Source: Ophiosphaerella korrae (lineage: Eukaryota > Ascomycota > Dothideomycetes > Pleosporales > Phaeosphaeriaceae). From it: DNA of 64,000 nucleotides. Of this stretch, positions 1-12,178 are shown one piece after another. Position 1 is the first letter of the stretch, and every line of letters starts with the position of its first letter. The notes beneath the pieces are model-generated. The model worked only from the letters and a program-made list of their open reading frames with translations, was not told where the DNA came from and did no database searches. The stretch is taken from assembly GCA_028456385.1 (NCBI GenBank), contig JALNQF010000088.1, forward strand, positions 111,270 to 175,269. The letters run 5' to 3'. Both the position numbers and the translations under genes were made by a program.

Positions 1-2428
1 GTGGAGGCTGGGGTAGCGGGGTTGAAGGAGGTGGATTGCGGGGTGGCGTGGTGCTGGGTGCGCGGGTAAGCGAGTGCGTTTGGGTCGGATGGAGGGAGGG
101 TCTCTGAGGAGGGCGCGTAGGGATCTTTGCTTACGGAATTGTTGGTGTGGGGTCTTCTGTTTATGTATTGTGGTGTGGGTATGTTTGCAATGTTCATGCT
201 GTACGGTTGGAGCGATGGCGAGGCTTGATCGGCGGGCGATGGATGTTGATCTTGGGTCGATACTGGTTCCCGATGGGTGGCTTTGGGCGTGCTAACCTCA
301 TTCCAAGGACCGAATTTCGAGTCTGTCCGTTTGAGAACCGTGTCAGCCTCCTCAGGAAGCTGGACTTTCCAACGTTTAGCAAGAACGCTAAGAATGCCAA
401 GGGTGCGGCGGGCGCAAAGCCAGCCTTCTGCAATTTCCTCCAGGTGCTTGACACCGTGAATGATGTCTCGTTTGGCATTCTTTTCGGGAAGATTCAGAAG
501 GTGTATGGTGCATGCTGAGTGCGTAATGTAGACACAGATGTTGCATATTTGCCGTAGTCCATGTGATCGTTTATATAGGCGCAGTAACTTGGAGATCATG
601 GCGGCTGCCTGAGTGCATAATTTCCGGGGAGAGACATGAGCAGGCAACGGCGAATTGTTCGGGTTGTACTTTAGGAATGGCCGGAAGAGATGAATATAAA
701 GGAGTTGGAAGAACATGCTGTGGTGGAGTAAGCAAATGTGCATGTATGCCAAGAAATCAACTTACTGCATCACGAGCATATGTGGCAACCCACCTTCTTT
801 CGGCTCCAACTCTTTTGGTAATTCTCTCCTCCATGTCTCCAATCGCATGTGAATCTCGCTCAGCTTCTTCAGTTCGGCTTGCTTCCCCTTAGTCTTATCC
901 ATATCTATAGGGTTATAAAAAAAGTTCATAAGGTCGCTAGAAATTTCACACAGTTTTGAAATCTGCAGAGCAATGGCCCGAGTTCTACTGGGCTGTGAGT
1001 GTGCCTGACTAATGCCAGAATCGGTAACAGCACTCCAGGTCTCGGCGTCCTCGACGGGGAACACTTCGAATTTGGGTACCGTGACCATGGTATTGTGCAG
1101 TTGCGGCAGTCGACCGAGGTAGTTACTCCAGCACTTGTCGAACAAGAAGCAGCCCCAGAAAGTGATGCGTCGTGCGTCCTCCTCTATCTCGTCCATGCTA
1201 CCGTTGCTGTGCATACCAAGATTGAGGCCAAGATCGCAGGCCATGCGAAAGCTCATGCCGCTGTACACCCAGCCTTTGGCTTCCCTCCCACAACCAGCTT
1301 CTCGCACAGACATGAGGGCCAATGCTTGCACAGTCGGGAGGGTCGGCACCTCGTGGAGATCGCCTTCCATGATCAGCCGCTTAGCCTCCTTGAAGAAGTG
1401 GTCTCCGGCAGTTGCCGAGTCGTCGCGTGAGGCGCGTGCGCCAGGCCACGAAGAGAAGTGGCATCCCAGGGCCAGCATGGCATTGACAAGAAGCGGGGTG
1501 CAGTACTGCATTCGACGGGCCGAGGTTGGCGGCGGCTGGCCCAGTCTAAATTCCTGTAAGAACAGGTTCTTGGCCAGTGTGGTGAAGAAGCTGTAGTGCC
1601 AGCAAAAGTACATGCTGATGAGGTGTTGCACCAGCTCCGGGTCCTGGGTGACTGCCGTCCACGAGCAGAAGGGATCCTCCATGGGCTGGTACTCTTCTGG
1701 GTACGTGTCAGGTGACTCGGCGGCATCGCTGGTCTTGTCGAGGTGGATGAGGTGCGAGGTGCCGCCAATGTAGCGGGTCGAGCCGTCTTCCAGCCTCAGC
1801 TCGCCCATCTTGCTGCTGAGCTGGCTCTCAAAGGTGGACTGGCCGGGCTCGGGCGGGGGCGTGGCCTCTGGGCTGATGGTGTCGTCTTCTTCCTCGTCGC
1901 CATTCTCCTTGGCGATGATGGCCTCGGCAACGCTGTCGAGGCTCTCGCAGGTGCGGATCTGGTGGACGAGGTCGGCGACGCGGTCCTCTGGATAGTTGAG
2001 GATGGCCTGGATGAGGGTTTGCAGCGTCGAGTTGCGCGTCTTGAGGTTGTCAATGTCCTTTTTGTAGACGCCCTTGCGGCGGTGGTCCGAGTTGAGGTCG
2101 TAGACGCACTCGGTGTTGTACACGGCGGCACAGGCGGAACAGGCGGGGGTGGTGCCGTCGCACTGCAAGCGCGTCAGCGAGTTTGGGGCGCATGGTGATG
2201 GCGATGGCGATGGCGATGGCGAGGCCGGAGATGTTGGCGTGATGGCCGGAGAAAGAGGCCAGGGCCAAGAAGGTTACATACCTTTGACTTTCTCTTCCTG
2301 CACGGCACGCACGCGCTGGAGATGCATCTGCGCTTCTTGCCGTCGTCGCCGCTCTGGTCCTTCTTGCTGCGCCGTCCCTTCTTCGCCGGCGTCGCGCCCA
2401 CAGCCTGGCCGGCCGCGTGTTTCTCCAT
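1..2428 (-). CDS. NirA-like Zn2Cys6 transcription factor (3' end off window)
   Basis: Nuclear regulator of the family of Aspergillus NirA and Neurospora NIT-4, which activate nitrate-assimilation genes. Exons are 2428-2282, 2162-766 and 717-1, joined at GTATGT and GTAAGT donors; the frame stays open to base 1, giving at least 753 residues (NirA is about 890). The binuclear zinc cluster (residues about 40-70) is split by intron 1: CVPCRKRKSK lies in exon 1 and CDGTTPACSACAAVYNTEC in exon 2. Right after it comes the DHRRKGVYKKD linker typical of NirA/NIT-4, then a coiled-coil-like stretch and the fungal_trans domain (about 190-560). The 48-bp second intron restores the conserved junction HMFFQLLYIHLFRPF. 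The C-terminal part is rich in Pro, Ser, Thr and Gln. Whether it is the true nitrate regulator or a paralogue cannot be told from this window. Confidence 0.88.
2197..2222. repeat. GATGGC hexanucleotide repeat
   Basis: Four perfect GATGGC units plus a partial fifth lie wholly inside the first intron of the NirA-like gene, about 35 bp on the transcript side of its splice acceptor. A length change here would not alter the protein but could affect splicing of the exon that completes the zinc cluster. Confidence 0.85.
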
Positions 2429-3069
2429 AGCAGGACGGGAGTCCAGGATGTGGGGGTTGGCCGGCTCAGGTTCCTGCCTGCCTGCGTGCTTCAGCCGGGG
2501 GCTAATCAGCGGCCAGAGGCAGCTGTCTATCGTGGTTGCGAGGTCTCCGGCAAGCTCTCAACATGGCTGGGCCCCCCTCGACATAATACGGGGCGACACT
2601 GGATAAGACAACGCGCCCGATAGCAGTCCTCATGGCTGTAGGCGCTTTGCAGTTGAGCCCTGGCAATGCGGAGATGCGCCCCCAGATGCCATCATCTGCG
2701 CCCTGATTGGCCGCCGCCTGGCCCTTATCGCCTACTTCACAACTCCATCTTGACCTCACAGCTTTTGCTCCCGCACCAAATACGCACCGTGTGGATGTGC
2801 CGGCACGGATCATCATTGCTTCATATATCGGCCTACCAACTAGAGCAGACTAACCAGACTGCCTTCTGCATCTCCGCAAAATCCTCCTTTGGGTGAGGCA
2901 TTAATTCCATAAGCCTATATCGCCTGGGGAAAAAGCAAGAAGCCTCGTGCCGCACCGAGCCGCTCTCCAACCTCTCGGGCGAGCAATCTCACTCCAGCAC
3001 ATGCCGAACCCTGGCACCTGTCCCGAGGGCGCGCCTCCCCCAAACCTTGAACGCCGGAAATAACACGGC
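2429..3069. other. Intergenic, NirA-like promoter side
   Basis: This 641-bp gap lies between the stop of the SNF2 gene and the start of the NirA-like gene, both on the minus strand. It must hold the terminator of the former and promoter of the latter. Open frames here lack homology-like features and none continues across the gap; I see no RNA gene or repeat. Confidence 0.6.
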
Positions 3070-6000
3070 TCAGAAGTCATCTGCATATCCCTCGTCATCA
3101 GGCCCGGCACGGAACCCACCCATTCTGTCCGGGTTGTCTACCATGATGAATGGCCTCCCACTCGAGTCTTCCTCGAGATTGCCAAAGAGCTTCATGAGAT
3201 CGCGGATACCCAGCCTAACCTAAAGTTAGCAACAGAGAAACACAACAATCCTACTTCAGTCAACCTACTTGGACTTCCACTCCTTGTCCGCCTCCATGAC
3301 TCCGTCAATTTCCTTCTGCTTGCGTTTCTGCATCTCTACAAGCTTCTGGTCCACCGTATTCCTAACACACATCCGGCTCATTGATGTCGTTTCCAGCTGG
3401 CCGATGCGGAAGACTCGGCAGAAGGCTTGTTGCTCCGACGCATTGTTCCACCATGGGTCGATCATTATCACTCTCGATGCCATGGTTAGATTGAGTCCCA
3501 CTACTTAGGTATTAGCTGTAGTGTCACAGACACCTGACGGAAATGTAACACTTACAACCTCCACAACGGAGTGAGGCAATCAAGATTCGCTTCTTGGGAT
3601 CGTCGGCAAAGGCTTTGATGGCTTTTTCTCGAGCAATAAAGCTCATTTTTCCATGGTACTAAGCTTGTATTAGCGGTTTCCTCATTTGTAGGCGTGCTGA
3701 TGATAGAGTCTTGAAGCAGCAAGTGCCGCAAGCTCTCTTAGCTTTTCGTAAACCGGGTGTTGCTACCATCAGGGTAATCAGTGACTTACCTCCTCGGACG
3801 ACCAACCCTCATTCTGGCAGATGCGGCTCAAGATACGGATCCTATAGCATAATCAGTTTGCGTCGCTGTAAACACCATGGCGTATACCTACATAGCCAAG
3901 AACTGTGTATAGACGATGATCTTGACTTTTGGATTCTCCTTGGTCCAGTTCATGATCTGAGCCTTCACTGCAATCGTCTTCGCAGAGGGAAGCACTTCAT
4001 CACCAATCGTATCCAGCCAGTTCTTTGGTAAATCCTCGTGATCACGGCGTTTGCGTCGACGTTCCTGCTGGCCTTTCTTCGACCGCGTACCGGCTGCAAC
4101 AGGGTCGTGGAAATCTCCCTCGTCTACTTCTACGGGCATGCTGGTTGTGGGTATACGACCACATGTTTTGCAAGGAAAATAACTGAGCCCCTTTCCAGCT
4201 GCTTCCAAATGCGCCTCTTCTTGACAAGGATATTGGCAAATTAGATGGCCACACGAGGCTATCCAAGGTGACTTTGGTTGTTTGCAACACCAACTGCACC
4301 GAGCTTTGCTCTTGGCCTTCTCCCAGCTTTCACCGTTTCGAAGGCTGTTTAGAAACTTCCTGAAGTCATACTCCTTACCGAAGCTTCCGCCTGAGCCACC
4401 ACCAGAGTTGCCGCCACGTCTTCTCGGCTCTGAGTTGGTCTCCTGTTCGGGAGTGTCGTGATCGTCTTCACTCTCGGAGTCGTTGTTATCATCCACCACT
4501 TGCCCCGCGTTTTCGGCAGCTCGCTTCGCCTTCTCCTGCTCAGCAACTCGGTCAAGCTGCTTGCGAATAGCAATAAAGGTATGACCCTCTTTAGTGCTCT
4601 TGTCCAGCATCTGATTATCAACAACCTCTCTGATACGCTCGAGATCCTCAAGCTCCAGTAGATCCCTCATGACAAACTGCAACATGAGCACATGGGCCGT
4701 CAGTTGCCTTAGTCGCAGCAGCATCACCATCGCGTTGCTGTACGATTTCTCCAACTCGCCCGTCTGAGCCCATACATTGATGCGTTTTGCGAACCGTTGA
4801 TGCACAATATCGTAGATGACCCTCTCAACAGAATTGAACTCACACCAAAACGTGCACTGGTCAGCCTGGGGCAGCTTGAGAATGGGCGCACCAAACATCT
4901 CATCGGCGTGCGTACGTCGGATCATAAACTGTGAAAGTCGGCACAATAGGCGTTCAGTGTTCTCGGGATCGCTAGTGTCGCAGTAATTATTCTTGAAGAT
5001 CTTGAAACTACCAGTGTGCGGTACTTCAAGGAACTTGAAATAAGCGTAAAGCTCAGAGAGGCCGTTCAGAATGGGTGTACCGCTAAGTGCCCATTTGTGT
5101 GTTGCCATTAGGGCGCGGCATGCGATAGACGTACGTGCCAAATGATTCTTGATAGCTTGAGCTTCATCAAGCACGATGCGGAGAAACATCATGCGATGCA
5201 GTATGCCTCGCTGCTTGTCGTAGACGTCTTTCCACCAAGCGATTTTCTGCTCCACGGTCTGGCACTCGATTGGTGGCTCATTCTTAGGATACGATCTCAT
5301 TACTTCAGAATAGGTTGTCAGCACTATGTCATGTGCTTTGAGGATGTTGAAAGTTTGAGTGGAATCTGGTCGCGTTCCGCCGCCGAATCGCATGACTTGG
5401 AGTCCCAAACTTGTATGTTGTGCTATCTCCTCTGACCATTGTGTGAGGAGAGCTGGACTGGCAACGAGCAGCGTAGTTCGTGGCTGCTGACTTCCACGAG
5501 GCGGCTGCCCGTTGACTATATTAGCAAGCATCATGAGTGTTTTACCGAGTCCCATTTGGTCAGCCATGAGGCCTCCTTTGGGCTGTTTGACGTCATTCTC
5601 GCGCTCTCGCATGAAGGAAGTCCCCAAGATTTGGTAACCCTTCAAGGCCGTCTTCATGCCTTTCACCATCCATCCACCGCTGACACCATCTGGCTTGACT
5701 GCTCCGCGTCCGTTGAACTTACGAGTAGCTGCAACCAAAGTGTTCACATCTGAGCGGGCTTGCTTTTTGTCTTCGAGAGGAACACTTGCTATGAGCTCCT
5801 TCAAGGCATCCTGTTTATTTCTAGTGGGCTGTGCCCAAGTTGGCTGCTCGGCCGCATCTGCACCAGCTTGTTGCAGAAAGACATTGGCGCCGATCAGAGA
5901 TGAACCTTGCCTTAAAGCGTGGTTCAAGGCACGCTTCTCCTTTACTGAACGACGTTTACCTGTTGTTTTGGACTTGCTAGGTGTTTTTGGTTTTGCTGTC

Positions 6001-7193
6001 TTGGTGGGCTTTGCTGGAGGACCATCACCGTCAAATGGCTGCTTTCGCTTTCTCACAGGCTTATCCTTTTCCATGTCGAGAGCTACCTGCATGCTCCGAA
6101 GCTCAGCTTCCACCATGGAAAGCGGCTTGGGAGCTGTATGGGGCGTGCCTCGAGAGCGCTTACGTGAAGATGGTCCAGGTTCGTCATGATCCATTCCATC
6201 AGAGTCGACTTCTTCATCTTCATTCATCCCTGCGTGAGATGCTGGAAAACTGCCCGATTCGGCTTGATTCTCCATCTGTGCAAACCTCAGATCTCGTTTT
6301 CGCTTCTCTTTTCGAGCTTCCTCCCGACTGGCAATCCTCATCCACTCGACATCTAGCGAAAATGGCAGTTTGCCGCCATGCCGAAGTTTTAGATCATCGT
6401 AATGCCGTTTTTGTTTCTGGAATTCGGCCAAAGCATCGCGGTTATCTTTTTCATCTTCATCGACAGGTGGTCGTGGTGTTGAGGTTGAAGGTCGAATAGT
6501 CGATAGGACAGACTCAAGGTAAGCCTCACCATCGGGCTGAGGTTCAGGATGAAGCCCTGCCGCTTGTTTCTTTTGAGCCTTCTTTGCCTCTGCAGCTTTC
6601 CTCTGTGCGGCGCGAAGCTTTGCAAGGGTCGATAGGCCAGACATGGGCTTTGCCGATGGGCGAGATGGAAGAGACATACTTGGAGATGCAGGAGTCGTTA
6701 CACTCGAAGATGCACCCGCCAATACACTCGAAGACTCAGCGACCGGTGTCTGAGCCCTCGCATTCTCACTCTGCCTAACAGGCACAGCTATGTCTGGAGA
6801 AGCTGCTGGCTGAGGAATTATCTCTTCGTCATCTTCAACAGTCACAGCAAAGCTCTGGCGCGCCGAAGGCTGCAGGGTCCCGGCACGATCATGTCCGGAA
6901 GGCGAGGCCGTTCCATGACGACTCGGTGCTTGAGGCATAGGAGAAGTCTCGGAAACAAACAAACTATCCGGATCCCTGTTGCTTGTGTTCCCAGAGAAGT
7001 ATTGGGCGTTACTGGGATCGTTTCGGCCACTGTTGCTATTACCAAAGCTTTCATTGAAGTATCCTGGGTTGACTTGAAAAGAATCTCTCGCTGTGGTGCT
7101 GGCTTGAGAGGGCTTAACACTTCGAGTGGAACGCTGAGTGTCACTGGTCTCATCCTCTGAGTAGATTGGTGGTGGTCTCATGTTGGGCTGCAT
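3070..7193 (-). CDS. SNF2-family ATPase with RING-like insert
   Basis: A probable ATP-dependent chromatin or DNA-repair remodeller acting in the nucleus. Exons 7193-3892, 3841-3790, 3658-3556, 3500-3269 and 3214-3070 give about 1277 residues. The first 480 residues are low-complexity and basic. Lobe 1 has the P-loop MADQMGLGKT near 545, LDEAQ (box II) near 678 and LSGTPILN. A Cys/His cluster near 965-1010 (CSWC ... CGHLIC ... CKTC) sits between the lobes, as RING fingers do in Rad5/Rad16-type proteins. Lobe 2 is spread over the small 3' exons: QFLAM/IRILSRIC, YHGKMSFIAREKAIKAF, CGGLGLNLTMASRVIMIDPWWN and the arginine-finger motif FRIGQ. The 3' introns are 50-131 bp. No HIRAN domain is visible, so I call it SNF2/RING-type rather than Rad5. 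RING spacing is atypical, so ubiquitin-ligase activity is unproven. Confidence 0.88.
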
Positions 7194-7733
7194 GCTTGTC
7201 AGTATGAATCACAAACGCAGTAGAGAAATACTACCTGTTAAGAGAGATGAAGTTCAAAGTTATGACCGAGAGGCGGTACGGATATGGGGATTGCGGTTGT
7301 GGAGAATGTAGAAAGAAGGAAGGGTGGTTGGAGAGTAAGAAGGAGCAACGAAAGGTGTGGGTTATGTATTATAGCTGCCCCTGGCTACGAGAGTTTGCGC
7401 GAACCAGGTGAGAGACAGCCCAGCAGCCTAGTGAGTGCCGGCCAAAATTTAAGTAGGTGAGAGTGCCGCCAATAGCTGAACAAGTGATAACGGGCGCAGC
7501 TAGCAAGGAAAGCGGAAATAAGTGTGATTTAGGAAGGATGCAGAGGCGATATCATATGAATATGTATAGGCCGCAGGATGACCGACAAACAGCGCGAAGA
7601 ACAAAGGTAAGAGAAACCCGATGCGGAGACTGACTGCATCTTGGCCTGGTTGGGAAGCCCGCGATTGATACTAAAGTGAAAGCGGACCGCAGGAATGGGG
7701 TTAGACAAGGAGCCGTTTACAGCGCCGTCAGGC

Positions 7734-7865
7734 ACGTTGAGGGACCGTGGGATATGTTGGGAAACCGTAGAGTACGTTAGGAGACGGTAGAATAAGTTGA
7801 TAAGCCATGGGTACGTTGGTATGCTATAGCATACGTTAAGAAGCTGTACGGGACGTTGAAGCACT
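7734..7865. repeat. Degenerate 20-bp minisatellite, about 6.5 copies
   Basis: Successive units begin at about 7734, 7754, 7774, 7794, 7813, 7833 and 7853, each starting ACGTTG/ATGTTG/AAGTTG and most containing a purine-rich middle and CCGTAG-like end. One unit is 19 bp and the others 20. Copies differ at several positions, so it is an old array. Confidence 0.75.
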
Positions 7866-8141
7866 CCAGGCTACCCCATCAATCCGGCACACGCTGTTCG
7901 AAAGAGGGGCATAGTCGGTAACTCATACCTACCTTACACTAGGACGGTCAGTAAATCAAGCATCTCGCCTCAGACACAGTCACATATTGAACAACAGCCC
8001 TGACAAACAGCGTACCAGACATCATACGCACGCACCATCACCGTCTACATCCCACATTATATTGAACGCGGAACTAGTAAAAAAAAAATTATACATATGT
8101 TATTGGCGAAGACATTACTAGAACGTATATATAATTTTGGC

Positions 8142-8154
8142 GGGGGGGGGGGGG
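8142..8154. repeat. 13-nt G homopolymer
   Basis: An uninterrupted run of 13 G lies about 80 bp beyond the stop codon of the minus-strand exchanger gene, within its likely 3' UTR (C-run in the transcript). Its length is prone to sequencing and replication error. Confidence 0.8.
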
Positions 8155-8235
8155 TATCTGCAAAAGAAAAGAAAAGAGCAGACTATGTATCTAAAATAGA
8201 GACAGGGAAGGAAATAGGAGGGAATGGTGTCATAT

Positions 8236-10094
8236 CTAGCATTGGTTCTCCTTAATGTTGGGGTAAAACCAAGCTGCAAGCGCGATGATAATGTACGAGG
8301 CCATGAGCAAGATACCTTCAAGCCAATCTGCAATGCTATTAGTAACTATTCTCATGTGGAATGGAAAATATGGGACATACGAGATTTGCCATCCTGGATT
8401 AGGTAGTTGACGAGCAGGACTGATACGAATAAAGTGGCAATCTGGAATGTGTCGAAGTAGAGGGTCATGCAGTCTTTGCCCAGGATCCAACCGAGTATAA
8501 CCACGAGGGGAAAGACCAGTAGTGCGATTTGCATGCTTGAGCCGACGGCTACACCGATAGACAGATCCATCTTGTCCTTGATGGCGACGGTTACGGCCGT
8601 GGCGTGCTCAGCTGCGTTGCCGACGATGGGCAGGAGGATCAATCCGACAAAGGTAGTGGAGATATGGCCGGTCGCGGTGAGGCCGTCAATGCTGTCTACC
8701 ATGAATTCAGAGCAAAATGCAACAAGGGTTGTGGAAATCGCGAGGGTAACAAGAGCGCCGACAACAGAAAGAGATGGCGTCTCGAATTCTTCCTCGTCTT
8801 GGTTATCTTCGTGATCCTCATCTGGGTTTTTGAAAAGTGTTTGTCCGTTTACACCACCGCCAGCTGCTGCTGCTGTACCGGCGCCGATAGCTGCAATGCC
8901 ACGAGTGGCTTCGCCTTCAGCTTTTCGGGATGACTTGCGCTTAGCGACCTTCTGGCTAGGGGCGTTGTACATGGTAGCGTGAGTCTTGAGCTGAAAGGTT
9001 AGGTAACATGCATAGACAAACAAGAGAATAACAGCAGTTCCGCGCGACAACTCCTGATTCTTCTGCGCATCCCCTTCTTTAATACTATCCTCCGCAATCA
9101 TGTTGTGAAAGACTGTGGGAATAATAAGCGACGCGATACAAAGCGCGAGCAATGATGCAGCTGTCTGAGCAACTGTTACATTGAAGAATTGCTCTAGGCG
9201 GTTGATACCTCCCAGGAAGAACGACATGCCCAAGACTAGGAGCAAATTAGAAAGCATGCTACCAATGAGTGAAGTCTTGACAATGGTGATTTCGTTCTTC
9301 ACTAGCGCCTGAATTGAGACGATAAGTTCAACGGCGTTTCCAAAAGTAGCATTTAGCAATCCGCCAAGTGTCTCGCCGACTCGGATAGCCAACTCCTCGG
9401 TTGCTGTACTTAGCATGGCGGCCAGAGGAATGATAGCGATGAAATTGATGATGAAGATAGGGACGGGATTAAGATGCGCGTAGAAGACGGCGAAGCCAAC
9501 AGGTACGAAAATCAACAGGACATTGATCCATGCTCCGAATAAGACGAACCGAATCTGCTCGCCAACTGGGATCTTCCTCTTGTGTGCTCTCTTTTTACGT
9601 TCCTCTAGTGACAGCTGGTCCGAGTCAACTTTTGTCAACCGGCTATCCTCAAGATCTTCATGGTCTTTGCGAAAAATACCCTTGAATTTGGCCCGTTTTA
9701 TCACACTATCACTGTTGTGTCGGCTTGAGCCAGCAACCGTGTTATCACTGTAGCCTTTCGCATGTCCATTCGTTACAGGAACTGGTGTCTTATCCACAGA
9801 AGATCCAGGGACAGTTGCCGGGCCGTTGGGTGCGTCTGATGACGCAGATGTTGGTTCGGTGTTGTGATGATGTTGGGTTCCAAACTCTTTCTGTGCAGCC
9901 CTACTCTCCAACCTTCGCTGCTCTTCAATCGCCGGAATAGCAGCCTCGGACTTGGTTCGGGCTACTGGGTTCTCAACATCATTTGACGACTCCCTTGAGC
10001 GTGTCCGGGCGAAGGGATTGTAATTCTGGGCTCCATCGCCGCTTTGGGATGAGGCGACACGATGCGCATGTCGTCGTACGGAATCTAGAGACAT
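8236..10094 (-). CDS. Vacuolar Ca2+/H+ exchanger (CAX family)
   Basis: Antiporter that loads Ca2+ into the vacuole using the proton gradient, like yeast Vcx1. Exons 10094-8381 and 8327-8236, separated by a 53-bp GTATGT...CAG intron, encode 601 residues. The N-terminal 165 residues are hydrophilic and Ser/Arg-rich, the usual cytosolic regulatory tail of fungal CAX proteins. About eleven hydrophobic helices follow. The two signature CaCA repeats are present: GNAVELIVSIQAL near 251 and GNAAEHATAVTVAIKD near 494, with the acidic residues for ion binding. An acidic Glu/Asp loop (PDEDHEDNQDEEEFE) precedes the second half. The short last exon supplies the final helix ending WFYPNIKENQC. The start was chosen as the first in-frame ATG; a GTAAGT donor at 10177 suggests a 5' UTR intron. 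Confidence 0.93.
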
Positions 10095-11574
10095 GGCGAT
10101 GGATCAGCTCAAGTTGCACGGAAGACTGAAGAAGAGTGCTACAAGGCAGGTATTGAATCGGAAATAAAGCTCCACTTACGCATGGTTAGGCCAGGTGACG
10201 CGGCAGTTCGGCCGACTTTGGGACCCCTAACAGTGATGTGCTGCAATCGAAATATTTGGAACAATAAGGCTGTCGATTGTGTTTGTGAATAGATGCTGGG
10301 TCTGGAATGGCGTTTGGGGGCTGAAACCGTTGGAGTGTATTGCTGTCAATGTTTCGGCGAACAAGCGCGCCGTTGCACTACAGAGCGGGAGGCGCAGGTT
10401 TGTGGCTGGGCAGAATCCAGGTACCGTTGCCTTGAGTATAAGGCTTTGCAAAGCCCTGTGCTACGTAAATAAGTAGTGTGCGAAAGGACCGATGTGTCTG
10501 AAGAAGGGGGAAAACACCGGGTGCTAATGAGGTAATTAAACGTGATGATGGGAGTAGCGTGCGATGAAGCAGGTGGCGCGCTGCTTCAAAGCCACGAGAG
10601 ACTAACAGATCTAACAAGGTAGGGCGAGGCGAAGTCAAGGAACTCAGGCGGCAGTGCAGAGTAAATACAAATTCATCCATCATGTCCACCATGGATCCAC
10701 AGGGCCAAGCTCACACGTCATGATTTCAAGCTGCGGCTAGAAGGCTTGAGTGGCCTTGGAACAAGGGATGACGCTGGCTGGAAATCTGGGCGATGACGGC
10801 AAGACCTTGGATTTACGCGGCGGTAATGCTTAACTGGTCCGCTTTGAAACCATGTGCTGTGCGGTACTGCATCGTCACTCACATCTGCCATATCTGTATG
10901 GCGGCTTTTTGGCCATTCCTTGCCTTTCTGTTCCTAGCCATCTAACGCTTCTGGGCTTTATGCAGCAGCCTTGGAAGCGTTGTTTCATAGTCTGATGCAC
11001 GAGTGCGCCAATCCGCTCAAAAGAGTTCACCGCTAAACCAGCATTGCATCGTGCATGTGTCATGTTTGTACAGCCACTGTTAGTAGTTTCCTTGCAGGCG
11101 CAATCTGCTGCACAATCAAAGTGGCTTCGAAGTTGGCCCTGTTGCTCCCGCCAATCGTATCTTCGACCGAACGACCGAATAACACGCATTGCGTATTTTC
11201 AGCTTCACCAGGATTTGAACGTGTAGACACAAATGAGCACTAATATCGGATGAGCAGCACCTTCTCATTTCCTATTCAGGTAGCCAGTGGCAAGGCAGGC
11301 TCATGTGCTAACTGCGGTACCAAATGGCTCTATGCAAAAGTGAGCGTGCGCAAGACCATACTGCTAACTATTAGGGCATACTCAAAGCCAATTCGGTCTG
11401 TCGTTATGAAGTGCACACCCTGCCTCCAGTTATGCATCTTCTAATAAGCTCAAGAGGCTCGCGCAATCGAACTAAATTGTACTCCAAACAAGACACCCAG
11501 ACGCCTCACGACTATCATTCTTACACAAGCACGCTAACCCCCAAAGCCTGCTCTAGACTTGGAAGACGTCCAAC
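10095..11574. other. Intergenic, no supported gene
   Basis: About 1.5 kb between the start of the Ca2+ exchanger gene and the stop of the Pmp3-like gene. Short frames on both strands (up to 104 codons) are Cys/Ser/Leu-rich with no start context, splice structure or recognisable motif, and overlap each other. The part next to 10095 is the exchanger promoter. Confidence 0.55.
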
Positions 11575-12178
11575 CTAAGGGTCTTGCACCTTATGGTCAC
11601 CCTTGATCACATCCGCATATGTTGGTGGTGGCCCCTCGGGCTGACTCGAGCTTCCCTCACCATCCTGCTGGCCTTGACCCTGTGGTTCCGGTGCAGACAC
11701 CTTCTTTGCCTTCACATTCTTCTGCTGTTGGCCCGCAAAGCTGCCCACGCCACCGGTCTGCTGTCCCGGGAACTGCCCACCGTTAGGCTGACTTCCGACG
11801 GTGCCGTAGCTGGGCTGCCCTTGATGACGCCTAGGCTGCTCATGCGCAATAACATAGTATGTCGTTCTTCCGTTACCATGCTCGCCATCGGACACCTGTT
11901 GGTATTGGTCGTAGGTTTCGGGGTTTTGCAGGATGATGTACCAGGCGTGCAGGAGACCAGGGAGGACACCGAGACAGCAGAGCGCGATGTTGATGACGGA
12001 GTCGGCTGAGCAGATACCCTTCTTTACCCATACTAGAGGGCTGGTTAGCCGCCGCTGTGTCCATGTCTACGAGCGCAAAAGACACTGGTGCCTGGAGCCT
12101 CGTGGGGGGCAAATACGTACCTCCAATGGGCGGGAAGAGTACCGAGAGGAGCATCAAAAAGCAGTCGGTGCCGCACAT
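11575..12178 (-). CDS. Pmp3/RCI2 (UPF0057) membrane proteolipid with long C-terminal tail
   Basis: Small plasma-membrane protein of the Pmp3 family, which in yeast tunes membrane potential and salt tolerance. Exons 12178-12121 and 12032-11575 (88-bp intron) give 171 residues. The start ATG opens MCGTDCFLMLLSVLFPPIGV; after the intron come VWVKKGICSADSVINIALCC and LGVLPGLLHAWYIIL, the two hydrophobic segments and conserved CSADSVINI-LCCLGVLPG-HAWYII pattern of the family. Classical Pmp3 stops at about 55 residues; here about 110 more follow, rich in Gln, Gly, Pro and Ser and ending in a PPPTYADV motif, a PPxY-like sequence. Fungal paralogues with tails of this kind are known. The tail is probably cytosolic and could bind a WW-domain ubiquitin ligase (inference). 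Confidence 0.88.

Larger units (their letters stand above)
7194..8235. other. Intergenic between SNF2 gene and Ca2+ exchanger
   Basis: About 1.04 kb without a supportable gene. It contains the SNF2 promoter side, a degenerate 20-bp tandem repeat at 7734-7865, an A-run near 8080-8088 and a 13-G run at 8142-8154 close to the 3' end of the exchanger gene. The 111-residue minus frame at 7529-7864 is only the translation of the tandem repeat and its flank. Confidence 0.6.

Noticed and set aside
1743..2198. 151-codon plus-strand frame with Gly/Val/Asp-rich translation
   Set aside because: Antisense shadow of the NirA-like coding exon; composition mirrors its codon bias.
10378..10692. 104-codon minus-strand frame upstream of the Ca2+ exchanger
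   Set aside because: Leu/Arg/Ser-rich with no motif; lies in the promoter region of the exchanger and competes with other frames.
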